Positions 9,426 to 17,792 of a stretch of 64,000 nt of DNA are shown here, piece after piece. The stretch spans positions 124,001 to 188,000 of the forward strand of contig NZ_AAUW01000008.1 in the NCBI RefSeq assembly GCF_000168975.1, written 5' to 3'. This stretch comes from Roseibium aggregatum IAM 12614. Its GTDB lineage: Bacteria > Pseudomonadota > Alphaproteobacteria > Rhizobiales > Stappiaceae. Position 1 is the stretch's first letter. Each line of letters opens with the position of its first letter. A program made the translations under genes and the position numbers. The notes under the pieces were generated by a model. The model had not been told where the DNA came from. It searched no databases and was given only the letters and a program-made list of their open reading frames with translations.

Positions 9426-9431
9426 ATTATA
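9426..9431 (-). promoter_or_regulatory. -10 hexamer of the trpL-trpE(G) promoter
   Basis: A perfect TATAAT on the minus strand, 14 bases before the leader ATG. No good -35 match exists at 16-18 bases (TTTTTC/TTTTTT is the nearest). The promoter lies just outside the 3' end of the next upstream gene, whose stop is at 9458. Confidence 0.65.
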
Positions 9432-9457
9432 CGGATCTGTATGGCAACGAAAAAAGC

Positions 9458-10357
9458 TTACCGTGCGTTCTGTCCGCTTTTCCAGTGCGGGGCTGGTTGT
9501 CCGTCTTTCAATCCGTGCTGCAGCCACTCGTCCCAGGTTGCTTCGATCCTGTGATAGGTTCCATCTTCGCGTATGGCGTTCAGCCCGCGGTCGAGGAGCG
9601 CGGCCACCGATTGCGACCGCTCGGGTGTGTTCTTTGAAAAAGACACGAAGAGACCGAGCCTGGCGAGCTCATGAATGGCTACCGGCGGCGGGGAGATGAA
9701 GTTCTGGCTGTTGCTGATGTGAAACGCGGCGACCTTCTCGTAAACCACGGCGTAGTCCGTGCGTCCCTTCGCCGTCAGCGCGAGCGTTTGCAGATCTGAA
9801 TCCACTTCCACCTTCATAATCGTCTCATCTGCGTCGAAGGCGTCGGTATAGGTGTACCCCCTGACCACAGAAAAGGTCTTGTTCTTGAAGAAGTCGGGAT
9901 GAAATTCCGTCGTGTTTTCGGGGTGGCTGTAGATCAGAACCTTTCCATAAAAAAGCGGTGTCTGATGGAAAATGTAGTTCCGCCGGTTTTCATCCGACCC
10001 GGTGGTGTTGAAGCATCCGAGCTGCCGGCCCTGGGTCACTTCCCGAACGCATCTGTTATAGGGCATGACATTGAGAGTGACGGAGCAACCTTCTGCGCTG
10101 AAAGCCGCGTTGACCAGGTCCACGGCAAATCCGCGAAGCTCTTCCTGGTAGAGGCCAGCGTAAGGAAAAAAGGAATCTTCCACCGCAATGACGATGTCTT
10201 CGCTCAACGCGCATTTCGCGGACTGGTCTGCATTTGCGGCCCCGGTCGCCAATAACAGGGGCGAGCTGCAAGTTACAAGCGCAACGGGCAAACTCAAGGA
10301 AAGCCTCGCAAGCAACGCCTTTGCCTGGCAAGCTGTCCGTGAAGTCGAAGAACCCAT
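9458..10357 (-). CDS. Periplasmic solute-binding protein, family 3 type (orphan)
   Basis: The 299-residue protein has a long signal peptide (hydrophobic to about residue 42, cleavage near ANA-DQ) and then a two-lobe amino-acid-type binding fold: DIVIAVEDSFFPYAGLYQEELRGF (in part), GFAVDLVNAAF, a central RREYIF-like stretch and a C-terminal GLNAIREDGTYHRIEATWDE (in part) ending typical of SBP_bac_3. Four cysteines in the mature part could form disulfides. No ABC permease or ATPase lies nearby, so it may be a stand-alone sensor or serve a distant transporter. Ligand unknown. The ATG has a GGATCGG-like site upstream. Confidence 0.75.
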   Translation of the reverse strand: MGSSTSRTACQAKALLARLSLSLPVALVTCSSPLLLATGAANADQSAKCALSEDIVIAVEDSFFPYAGLYQEELRGFAVDLVNAAFSAEGCSVTLNVMPYNRCVREVTQGRQLGCFNTTGSDENRRNYIFHQTPLFYGKVLIYSHPENTTEFHPDFFKNKTFSVVRGYTYTDAFDADETIMKVEVDSDLQTLALTAKGRTDYAVVYEKVAAFHISNSQNFISPPPVAIHELARLGLFVSFSKNTPERSQSVAALLDRGLNAIREDGTYHRIEATWDEWLQHGLKDGQPAPHWKSGQNAR

Positions 10358-10730
10358 CTCGGTGGCCGATCCTTTCTGTGTTTGGATACCAGTTCACTCC
10401 TGGCTGTCGGGCGGGTGTCTCAGTTTAACGTAGCGATCTCAAACATTGGCTTTGTAAAAGACCGTGCCATAAGACGATGCATGGAGGTGCAACGACTGAG
10501 AATCTCATAGACGATCAGTATACAGACGAGTTGCAGCGTTTGTCTTGCACCATTGTTACAAGTTGCAATCACCAGCGCGTATCCACCAAAGCTTCCGGTA
10601 TGCCTGCATTTTCCGCTTGCCTCCTTGACCCTCACGCCAAGATGCTGTTTTTGCAGTGCAGCGATTTTGTAAGGTGCCTCCGGCCGGACGGAGGCCAAAA
10701 GGCTGACAGAAAACTGGCAGTGAGGGGCAT
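10358..10730. other. Divergent intergenic region before sthA
   Basis: It should carry the promoters of the leftward binding-protein gene and rightward sthA. I see no recognisable operator or RNA. Open frames here (for example 10420-10800 on the minus strand) lack support. Confidence 0.4.
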
Positions 10731-12131
10731 ATGGAACACTACCAACTGGTTGTGATCGGCAGCGGGCCGGCCGGACGCAGGGCGGCAATTCAGGCGGCAA
10801 AGTTCGGCTATAACGTTCTGGTGGTGGAGCGCGGACGACGGGTTGGCGGCGTATCCGTCCACACCGGCACCATTCCTTCCAAGACGCTGCGTGAAACCGT
10901 GTTGAACCTGACAGGGTGGCGTGAGCGCGGCTTTTACGGCCGCTCGTACCGGGTGAAGGAAGACCTTACGGCAGCGGACCTGCGTGCGCGCCTGCACATC
11001 ACCCTCAATCATGAAGTCGAGGTTCTTGAACATCAGTTTGCCCGCAACAAGGTCGATACGATCCGGGGCGAGGCGAAATTCATCGAACCGCACAAGATCG
11101 AGGTGGAGGGGGATGCCGGGGACCTTCATCACATTACCTCGGACAAGTTCATCATTGCCGTTGGCACCAAACCCTTCCGTCCCGGCTATGTGCCTTTCGA
11201 CGGAGAATTCGTTCTCGACAGTGACGAGATCCTGGAGCTGACCGAGCTGCCCCGGTCGATCGCCGTCATAGGGGCAGGTGTCATCGGGGTCGAATACGCT
11301 TCCATCTTCTCCGCGCTTGATGTGCATGTCACGCTGGTCGAGCCGCGCGATACCATGCTCGACTTTCTGGACAAGGAACTCGTTGCGGACTTCACGCACC
11401 AACTGCGTGACCGGGGGATTGCGCTGCGGTTCGGAGCGAAGGTCGAGAAGATCGAAAAACACGGGCCCGCGGATTGTGAAATCACGCTGGAGGGCGGCCG
11501 TTGCATCCGGTCGAACGTCATTCTGTTCGCGGCAGGGCGCATGGGAGCGACGCCGAACCTGAACCTGCAAAGTTGCGGACTGGAAGTCGATCACCGCGGC
11601 CGTCTGAAGGTCGATCCGATGACGTTCCAGACCGACGTGCCGCACATCTTCGCGGCTGGCGATGTCATCGGCTTTCCAAGCCTTGCCTCGACGTCGATGG
11701 AGCAGGGGCGCATAGCAGCCTGCCACGCGTTAGGCGAGAAAGCCTACGATCCGCCGGAGTATTTTCCCTATGGCATCTATGCGGTGCCTGAAATTTCGAC
11801 TGTCGGCATGACCGAGGAAGAGATCAAGAACCGCGGTATTCCATACGAATGCGGCGTCGCCCGTTTCCGGGAAACGTCGCGCGGCCACATCATGGGGCTC
11901 GATACCGGCATGCTGAAGATGATCTTTTCCCTCAAGACGCGCCGGCTTCTGGGATGCCACATCGTCGGGGAAGGGGCGACGGAACTTGTGCACATCGGAC
12001 AGGCGGTTCTCAATCTGCGCGGCACGCTGGAGTATTTCGTGGAAAATACCTTCAATTACCCGACGCTGGCTGAAGCTTACAAGATCGCCGCGCTCGACGC
12101 CTGGAACCGCATGCCGCCGCTGGAGCATTGA
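10731..12131 (+). CDS. sthA: Soluble pyridine nucleotide transhydrogenase
   Basis: The 466-residue flavoprotein interconverts NADPH and NADH in the cytosol. It has the FAD-binding GSGPAG at residues 10-15, an NAD-binding GAGVIGVEYAS in the middle, the second FAD motif near IFAAGDVIGFPSL, and the C-terminal dimerisation domain of the lipoamide dehydrogenase superfamily. At the place where lipoamide dehydrogenase has the redox pair CxxxxC, this protein reads VSVHTGT followed by IPSK, so both cysteines are missing. That is the hallmark of SthA rather than a disulfide reductase. Length matches E. coli SthA (466). It stands as a single gene. Confidence 0.93.
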   Translation: MEHYQLVVIGSGPAGRRAAIQAAKFGYNVLVVERGRRVGGVSVHTGTIPSKTLRETVLNLTGWRERGFYGRSYRVKEDLTAADLRARLHITLNHEVEVLEHQFARNKVDTIRGEAKFIEPHKIEVEGDAGDLHHITSDKFIIAVGTKPFRPGYVPFDGEFVLDSDEILELTELPRSIAVIGAGVIGVEYASIFSALDVHVTLVEPRDTMLDFLDKELVADFTHQLRDRGIALRFGAKVEKIEKHGPADCEITLEGGRCIRSNVILFAAGRMGATPNLNLQSCGLEVDHRGRLKVDPMTFQTDVPHIFAAGDVIGFPSLASTSMEQGRIAACHALGEKAYDPPEYFPYGIYAVPEISTVGMTEEEIKNRGIPYECGVARFRETSRGHIMGLDTGMLKMIFSLKTRRLLGCHIVGEGATELVHIGQAVLNLRGTLEYFVENTFNYPTLAEAYKIAALDAWNRMPPLEH

Positions 12132-12224
12132 ACCAGCGGCTTGCTGCGTCACGTGGCTAGCTCATGAGACTTTCCGGCTTGAAGCTGCCTGGCGGACGGG
12201 CTGGAATTCGAGGGCCAACGGCGC

Positions 12225-12989
12225 TCAGCAGAGCCAGCAATTCTCCGGCAGGCTTGCCTGGGTGACTTCGCCGCCATCTTCGATCCAGTGGGCAATTCCC
12301 TTTTCGACATTGACGACGTTGGTAAAGCCTGCCTGACCGGCCAGATACTCCGACAGGGCCTGGCTGCGCCGACCGGTCTGACAGAGAAACACGACTTCAT
12401 CGGATGGGCCGGAAATCAGTTTCTGCAACTCGCTACCGAAGGCAGGGTTCACCTGGCCGCTGTCGTTGAAGAACGTGACCAGGTGACTGCCTGGAATGAC
12501 ACCGGTTTGCTTCCATTCATCAGGGCGCCGGATATCGATGACAGTGACACCCGAGGCGAGCTTTGCCTTGAGAGTGCCATTGTCGATATCCGAGAATTTC
12601 TTCGCCTTGACCTCAAGCAGTTCGATTTCGAATTTCAAGGTGGCATCGGGTGGAATGACCCCACCTGCGCCTTGTGATCCGTAAGCCATGTCCGGTGGAA
12701 TGATCAGCTCGCGTTTGCCGCCGACCTGCATTCCCTCCACGCCTTTTTCCCAGCCGGGAATAACGCGCCGTTCCCCAAGTGTGAACGAAAACGGAGTGCC
12801 GCGGTCGACACTGGAATCGAACTTCGTTCCATCCATCAGCCAGCCGGTGTAATGCACCACCACCGTTTCGCCGACATTCGCTTCTTCGCCAGTCCCTTTT
12901 TCAATATCGCGGATCTGCAGCTCTTCTTGGGCCTGTGCCGGCAGAATGAAGAGCAGGACGGCGAGAAAGCGCGTAACCCATTTGAGCAT
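12225..12989 (-). CDS. Periplasmic FKBP-type prolyl isomerase fused to a rhodanese domain
   Basis: Chosen start is ATG 12989, which gives a clean signal peptide (MLKWVTRFLAVLLFILPAQA); a longer frame to 13049 adds 20 unlikely residues. Residues 38-128 are a complete FKBP domain (VVVHYTGW, PFSFTLG, VIPGWEKGVEGM, AYGSQG). Residues about 135-245 form a single rhodanese domain with active-site loop CQTGRR, the nucleophile being C203, so it should be able to carry a persulfide. The protein ends in CWLC, a second thiol pair. FKBP alone is common in the envelope; the fusion is unusual and suggests folding or sulfur and redox handling of exported proteins. It is monocistronic. Confidence 0.85.
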   Translation of the reverse strand: MLKWVTRFLAVLLFILPAQAQEELQIRDIEKGTGEEANVGETVVVHYTGWLMDGTKFDSSVDRGTPFSFTLGERRVIPGWEKGVEGMQVGGKRELIIPPDMAYGSQGAGGVIPPDATLKFEIELLEVKAKKFSDIDNGTLKAKLASGVTVIDIRRPDEWKQTGVIPGSHLVTFFNDSGQVNPAFGSELQKLISGPSDEVVFLCQTGRRSQALSEYLAGQAGFTNVVNVEKGIAHWIEDGGEVTQASLPENCWLC

Positions 12990-13145
12990 GATGTGTCGTC
13001 CCGGTGTGTTGTTCGGTCGAAGAATTGGACATCCGGTGGAGAAAAACAATCCGGATCGTGTTCACAGTGACGCCAAGTCACAAGCCTTGCCGCGTTCCGG
13101 TGGCCGCCGGACGTGAAACCAGTCCGGTTCAGGCGCTTCGCCGGG

Positions 13146-13724
13146 TCAGGATTTTCCCAGGGGATCGTTGACGGAGCGAATGAGCTTTTCCAGAAGATCC
13201 GACAAGTGCCGCTGTTCTTCCTCAGTTAATCCGCTGACGGCCCTCTGCTGCGTCTCGATGTAGTCGGGCATCTGATCCTTGATAAGTTTCAATCCTTTTT
13301 CAGTCAGGCACACACTCAGCGCCCGTCTGTCGTCCGGGTGCGGGCAGCGCTCCACGAGGCCTGCCTTTTCCAGCTTGTCCACACGCGCCGTCATGCCACC
13401 CGAACTCATCATCGTTGTCCGGTACAATTCCGTCGGCGTGAGCTTGTAGGGCGGGCCTGACCGCACGAGCGTTGCCAGAACGTCGAACTCACCCGTCTTC
13501 AGTCCGATTTCCGCATAGGCAGGTGCAAGATAGTCGCGCGCCAGCACCTGCGCGGCTTCGTTCAATCGCCCAAGCAGAACCATTGGCGAAAGCTGTTCTG
13601 CAATCTCGGGTATTTCCTTTTGCCATTGCCTGCGCGCCCGCTCCGCACGGTCAATGAGCAAGTCTTCCGGATCGCCGAACAGGTGATCGGATGGCTTCAA
13701 AGGGTGACTCGACCGGGTGGTCAT
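13146..13724 (-). CDS. MarR-family transcriptional regulator
   Basis: The 192-residue protein has the winged-helix core of MarR regulators (about residues 75-150): a recognition-helix region with TPTELYRTTMMSSGGMTARVDKLEKAG (in part), then the wing with HPDDRRALSVCLTEKG. The N-terminal 45 residues are an extension rich in charged residues. It is divergent from a DMT transporter, and the gap between them contains a palindrome of the MarR-operator type, so it probably represses that transporter or its own gene in response to a small aromatic ligand. Start supported by GGAG upstream. Confidence 0.9.
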   Translation of the reverse strand: MTTRSSHPLKPSDHLFGDPEDLLIDRAERARRQWQKEIPEIAEQLSPMVLLGRLNEAAQVLARDYLAPAYAEIGLKTGEFDVLATLVRSGPPYKLTPTELYRTTMMSSGGMTARVDKLEKAGLVERCPHPDDRRALSVCLTEKGLKLIKDQMPDYIETQQRAVSGLTEEEQRHLSDLLEKLIRSVNDPLGKS

Positions 13725-13881
13725 TGCCGGAAACTCCAGATGATTTTATGCCAGACGAAACGCTGCTTCGTGAGACTGTGTGAGGAAGCATAAATAACTG
13801 ACATATCGACTGTTTTTTCGTTCCAAATAGTGTCGGGTTTGAGTGGGAGTGTCAACCGCCATCAAGAATCTTTACATCAAG

Positions 13882-13899
13882 TATCTTGAAATCAAGATA
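13882..13899. promoter_or_regulatory. Palindromic operator, probable MarR site
   Basis: TATCTTGA-AA-TCAAGATA is a perfect inverted repeat with a two-base centre, in the marR/DMT divergent gap. A second overlapping palindrome (TCAAG-TAT-CTTGA, 13877-13889) shares a half-site. This form matches the operator style of many alphaproteobacterial MarR proteins. Confidence 0.7.
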
Positions 13900-13968
13900 A
13901 AATAAGTTATCTGTACCCCAAACGAGGCTGCATCGTGTGGCCGAAGATGAGTGAGGAAGGACAGTCCG

Positions 13969-14970
13969 ATGGCGGACACAACCAGACCGGGAGCCTCCGC
14001 AGGTGCGGCCTCCCTTCAGCAACAGGCAGCGCTTTCCGGCGTCCGGCGCGGAAGTCCGTTGGATCAGCCCCTGGTGCTGTTATTGATTGTCGGCGGCTTT
14101 CTTGCCATCTCGACTGTGATTGCAAAAGCTGCACCGATGACCGGCTGGCATCCTTTGGCGCTGTTGCAATGGTCCATCCTGGGCGGTGCAGCGGGTTTGT
14201 TCGCCATCACCAGGATCAAGGCCAGGGGAAGCATGGCCGGGGTCGGGAGTTCGAGTGTTAGCCGCGGGAAATTTGCCCTTTATCTGCTGATCAGTGGTCT
14301 TCTGTTCATCGGCCCGAACATGATTGCGGTCGTTTCTGCACCGAAGGTTGGCGCAGGTTTCGTCTCCCTGAGCTACGCCTTTCCGCTGGTTCTGACCTAT
14401 GGCTTCGCCGTCTTGTTGCGCATTGAAAAATTTCAGGTATTGCGCGGGGTCGGCGTTCTGTTCGGTCTCGCCGGTGGTGTGCTGCTGGCTGCCTCGGGGC
14501 GACAGCTCTCCGTCGAAGCATCCTGGTGGGCGATGGTGGCCTTGTCGATCCCGGTGTTCCTGGCTTTCGGCAATATCTATCGCACGCTGAAGTGGCCTGC
14601 AGGCGCGCGTCCGGTCGATCTTGCCCTTGGCATGATGCTGGTCGGGTTCCTGGCGCTGGGGCTTTTCACCGCGATCGCCGGTATTCCGGTCACACCGGTT
14701 GCCTGGACGGCAGAAGCGACCGGTCTGCTGATAGCGCAAATCGCCATCTTCGCATTCCAGTACGGGCTTTATTTTCGCCTGCAGCACACTGCCGGCCCGG
14801 TTTATCTCAGCCAGATCGGCTCTGTTGCTGCTGTGATCGGCCTTGGTCTCGGATATCTGGCCTTCGGTGAAGTTCCGAACCTTCCGAAACTGGCGGCTGT
14901 TGCTGCTGTTGGGGCAGGGATTGTGCTCGTCAGCAAAGGGCGCGCAAGCGGCCTCAAAAAGACGAACTGA
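13969..14970 (+). CDS. DMT-superfamily (EamA) transporter
   Basis: About 333 residues with ten predicted membrane helices arranged as two EamA repeats. The first is near residues 30-160 and the second near 180-325, each ending in a short GxGxxLxxxG-like turn. The family exports amino acids, metabolites or drugs. The start at 13969 (MADTTRPG) is preferred over an upstream in-frame GTG because AGGAAGG lies nine bases before it. It is probably controlled by the divergent MarR regulator through the palindrome at 13882. Substrate cannot be predicted. Confidence 0.85.
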   Translation: MADTTRPGASAGAASLQQQAALSGVRRGSPLDQPLVLLLIVGGFLAISTVIAKAAPMTGWHPLALLQWSILGGAAGLFAITRIKARGSMAGVGSSSVSRGKFALYLLISGLLFIGPNMIAVVSAPKVGAGFVSLSYAFPLVLTYGFAVLLRIEKFQVLRGVGVLFGLAGGVLLAASGRQLSVEASWWAMVALSIPVFLAFGNIYRTLKWPAGARPVDLALGMMLVGFLALGLFTAIAGIPVTPVAWTAEATGLLIAQIAIFAFQYGLYFRLQHTAGPVYLSQIGSVAAVIGLGLGYLAFGEVPNLPKLAAVAAVGAGIVLVSKGRASGLKKTN

Positions 14971-15131
14971 ACATGCCGCAGCTTGAAGACCGGTCCGGCA
15001 GCGGACAGCCGGACCGGTTTCAAAAGTTTGCGGTAAGCCGACACGGCCCTGGAATGAGGCCCATGCCCGCGGCGCGGTTCACGGGGAGAGCCGGATCGGT
15101 CAAATTATCAAGCAGGCTCCCATGGAAGGCG

Positions 15132-16031
15132 TTACCCCCAGAGCCAGGCCGCTCCCCGCACGCCCGAGCTGTCGCCATGCATGGCCTTGCGGATCGGTGT
15201 TTCGTAGGTATCGGAGAAGATGTAAGGCTCCATTGCCGCAGGAAGGTCTGCATAAAGCTCATCGATATTCGACATGCCGCCACCCAGAACGAAAACATCC
15301 GGGTCGAGAAGATTTGCAGACATGGCAAGCGCACGGGCAAGGCGGCTGACATAGGCTTCATAGACGGCGGTTGCCACCGTATCGCCGGAGCGCTTCAGCG
15401 CCATGATCTCGTGACCCTTCAGCAGCGTTCCGGTCCTGTCCTTGTAATCGAGCTGGAAGCCGGTTCCCGAGCACCAGCGGTCGATGGCACCCTTGTGGCC
15501 GATCCAGCTATCCGGGCCGGGATATTCCTCCGGCTTCAGCCACGGAACGGTGATAGCGCCCCATTCACCGCCGATGCCATTGGCGCCGAGGTGAGCCTTT
15601 GCGTCGATGGCAATGCCTGAACCGCTGCCTGTGCCGATGATGATGGCGTGTACGATGTGAGCTCCAGCGCCGGCACCATCGGTCGCTTCCGAGACAGCAA
15701 GGCAGTTGGCATCGTTCTGGATGCGAACCGGGCGGCCGAGGACCCTTTGCAGGTCCTTGTCCAGGGGCTTGCCGTTCATCCAGGTGGAGTTGGCGTTCTT
15801 GACGAGGCCTGTCTTGGGCGACAGCGACCCTGGAATGCCGAGACCGAGCGTTCCCGTCTGGCCGGTTGCCTGCTCGGCTGCCTCTACCAGAAAGCGGACG
15901 GCCTCCAGACACCCTTCATAGTCGTCTCTGGGTGTGTCGACCCGTTGCCGGAACAATTCCTCGCCCTCGTTGGAAAGAGCGATGATTTCGATCTTGGTCC
16001 CACCCCAGTCAATTCCCAGCCGCATTTTCAC
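15132..16031 (-). CDS. ROK-family sugar kinase (fructokinase-like) without the zinc motif
   Basis: The 299-residue protein has the ROK ATP-binding start (GIDWGGTKIE, residues 6-15), the substrate and catalytic stretch with QNDANC and the second phosphate-binding segment IIIGTGSGSGI, and the C-terminal VLGGGMSN. It most resembles the Mak/fructokinase branch, with WCSGTGF preserved. The usual zinc cysteine cluster just before this (CYCGKQGCIET in E. coli Mak) is replaced by DSWIGHKGAIDR, so the structural zinc is probably absent. Its ATG overlaps the TGA of the preceding broken aldolase gene (ATGA), showing a former two-gene operon of sugar-phosphate metabolism. Substrate is uncertain. Confidence 0.85.
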   Translation of the reverse strand: MKMRLGIDWGGTKIEIIALSNEGEELFRQRVDTPRDDYEGCLEAVRFLVEAAEQATGQTGTLGLGIPGSLSPKTGLVKNANSTWMNGKPLDKDLQRVLGRPVRIQNDANCLAVSEATDGAGAGAHIVHAIIIGTGSGSGIAIDAKAHLGANGIGGEWGAITVPWLKPEEYPGPDSWIGHKGAIDRWCSGTGFQLDYKDRTGTLLKGHEIMALKRSGDTVATAVYEAYVSRLARALAMSANLLDPDVFVLGGGMSNIDELYADLPAAMEPYIFSDTYETPIRKAMHGDSSGVRGAAWLWG

Positions 16032-16649
16032 TCCACCCGTCTTGGCAGTTCGAAGGCAGCCGTCTGGCCGTCTTCAAGTTCGCTTGTCTGTTTCCCGTAG
16101 GTTTTGAACTTTTTCAAGATTGCGCTCATTTCATCGGCGTCCAGTATCACGGGGTCGCCGAGTGTCAGAGCCGACAAATACTGATCCGCCAGATCTTCCA
16201 CGCCTTCTGCCACCGAAAGTGCCTTTCGCAATGTTGTGCCTCCGGCGATCTGTCCGTGGTTCGCAAGCAGACAGGCGTTCCTGTCTCCAAGGGCTGCGAT
16301 CATCGCCTCGGACAGATCGCCGGTGGCAAGACAGGGCAGTTGCGCGCGGACTGTGACAATGGACCACCGCGCCGCAGTCAGGTTTTGCCAGATAGAAGTC
16401 GAGATGCATACGCCATTCGGAAGACGGCAGCGTCTCACCGCGATAGCCGCCGTCCCAGTCCAGCGGAACGATCATGTCTTCGGTCAGATTTTCATAAGGA
16501 GTACCCGACGGCGTCACCAAAAAACCGGATTCGGTGCGTGCACTGACATTTCCAGAAGTGCCTTTCGTCAGTCCGAGACGCGGCAAGGCGCGGGCGGTCT
16601 CGATAATCGCGCGGCGCAGCCCCGGCGTATCGTCTGGAAAGGTGGGCAT
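16028..16649 (-). pseudogene. Class II aldolase/adducin gene broken by an internal deletion
   Basis: Two overlapping frames each hold one half of a FucA-like class II aldolase. The N-terminal half runs from ATG 16649 (AGAGG upstream), includes LTKGTSGNVSAR, PSSEWRMHLD and the metal ligands HCHS, and goes out of frame near 16325. The C-terminal half (LSEAMIAALGDRNACLLANH, then a family-typical KFKTYG end) is in another frame and stops at 16028. The spacing between the second His of HCHS and the His of NHG is about 32 codons, against about 61 in E. coli FucA. Roughly 85 bases therefore appear to be missing, which shifts the frame. The gene is likely inactive. An assembly error is possible but less likely for a gap this large. 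Confidence 0.8.
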
Positions 16650-16814
16650 TCGGGGCCTCTTTGGGTCTGGTTCGGCCGCAAGCATATCGTTTTACAGCGC
16701 GGCCGTGAAAGCGGCGCTTAGATGACAGGTATCCGGTTGCCTTTTCAAGGTATTGGTTTGATATATCCCGAGCCTTCGACCAGACGGTGAAGGATCGCGG
16801 TGTTAAGGGACTGA

Positions 16815-17792
16815 ATGGCGGGTTTCGCAGACAAGCTCAGGCATTTGTTTGGATCGGCTGCAATGTCGGCAGACCGGACGGGTCGGGGCGGGCAATCCAG
16901 ACAAAGGCCCGGACTGCGTTCCAAAGGGCCGCGCTGGGCTGAGCCGGACAGGGAAACGCTGCCTGACGGAGGCAAGCCCAACAATCCCGGGCTGCCGCCA
17001 CGCGTTGCCAGGTCCAGGAGCCGTGCTCAGGTGACGCCATATTACATCTGGGGAACGCTGGCACTGCTGGCAGCAGGGTTTGCCGTTGGGGGGCTGTTCC
17101 TGCACCTTGTTCAACAGCGAGGGGAAGACAGCGTCGTCTCATCACCCCTGATGCCGGACCCGCTATCGTCCTTGCAGCCTCCAGCGAGGGACGTGCTGCT
17201 GGCCCCGGAGCCGGAACTTGCGGCCGAACTGAAGCGCAGCTTTCTGGGTAGGCCAGATCAACTGTGTGACGAGTTGCGCTCGCTGGGCCTCGGAAATCCC
17301 GGGTGGCGCCGAGCGCCCTTCAGTGCGGACCGCTGGCAATGTGCCTCCGATCTTGTGCCCCTGACCACGCCGAGCGTCGACTATGGCTCGACAACACTCT
17401 TCTTCCTGCTGCGCGGCCCTTCGGAAAACCGCATCGACTATCTGCGGCTGAAACTGGTGGTGGAAGATCCGCGCCAGATGCAGATCGGGCTCGATGCGGT
17501 CTGGCTGGTGATTGACGCCCTGGCCCTGCGTTACGGCTGGACAGTGCCGGAAGTCTTCCGAGAGGCTGTTTCCGGCTTCAGGCAACTGGAAACGAACCAC
17601 AGGGGTGTGCGCATGTCGGTAGCGCCGGAAGATCCCAAGCTGACGGGGGATCCGCTGGCAAGCCAGCGGCTCAATATCATTCTGGACTTTGGCGAGCCGG
17701 ACCTGATCCGGCCCGCCGACCGGTTTGAAAAGGCGCCGCCTCTTGAAAGCGGCTGGAGCGTCAAGGCCCCGAACGCTCCGGCAGGGGAATGA
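16815..17792 (+). CDS. Single-pass membrane protein of unknown function
   Basis: The 325-residue protein begins with about 70 basic, low-complexity residues, followed by one membrane segment (about 77-100, WGTLALLAAGFAVGGLFL) and a soluble C-terminal domain of about 190 residues, probably periplasmic. That domain has a Cys pair (CDELRSLGLG and WQCASD) which could form a disulfide. It resembles from memory the rhizobial DUF6030 type, but I cannot verify this. An AAGGGA site precedes the ATG. Its last 32 bases overlap the end of the convergent pirin gene. Confidence 0.7.
   Translation: MAGFADKLRHLFGSAAMSADRTGRGGQSRQRPGLRSKGPRWAEPDRETLPDGGKPNNPGLPPRVARSRSRAQVTPYYIWGTLALLAAGFAVGGLFLHLVQQRGEDSVVSSPLMPDPLSSLQPPARDVLLAPEPELAAELKRSFLGRPDQLCDELRSLGLGNPGWRRAPFSADRWQCASDLVPLTTPSVDYGSTTLFFLLRGPSENRIDYLRLKLVVEDPRQMQIGLDAVWLVIDALALRYGWTVPEVFREAVSGFRQLETNHRGVRMSVAPEDPKLTGDPLASQRLNIILDFGEPDLIRPADRFEKAPPLESGWSVKAPNAPAGE

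Noticed and set aside
10420-10800. Minus-strand 126-codon frame between the binding protein and sthA
   Set aside because: No ribosome site or recognisable sequence; it overlaps the sthA start.
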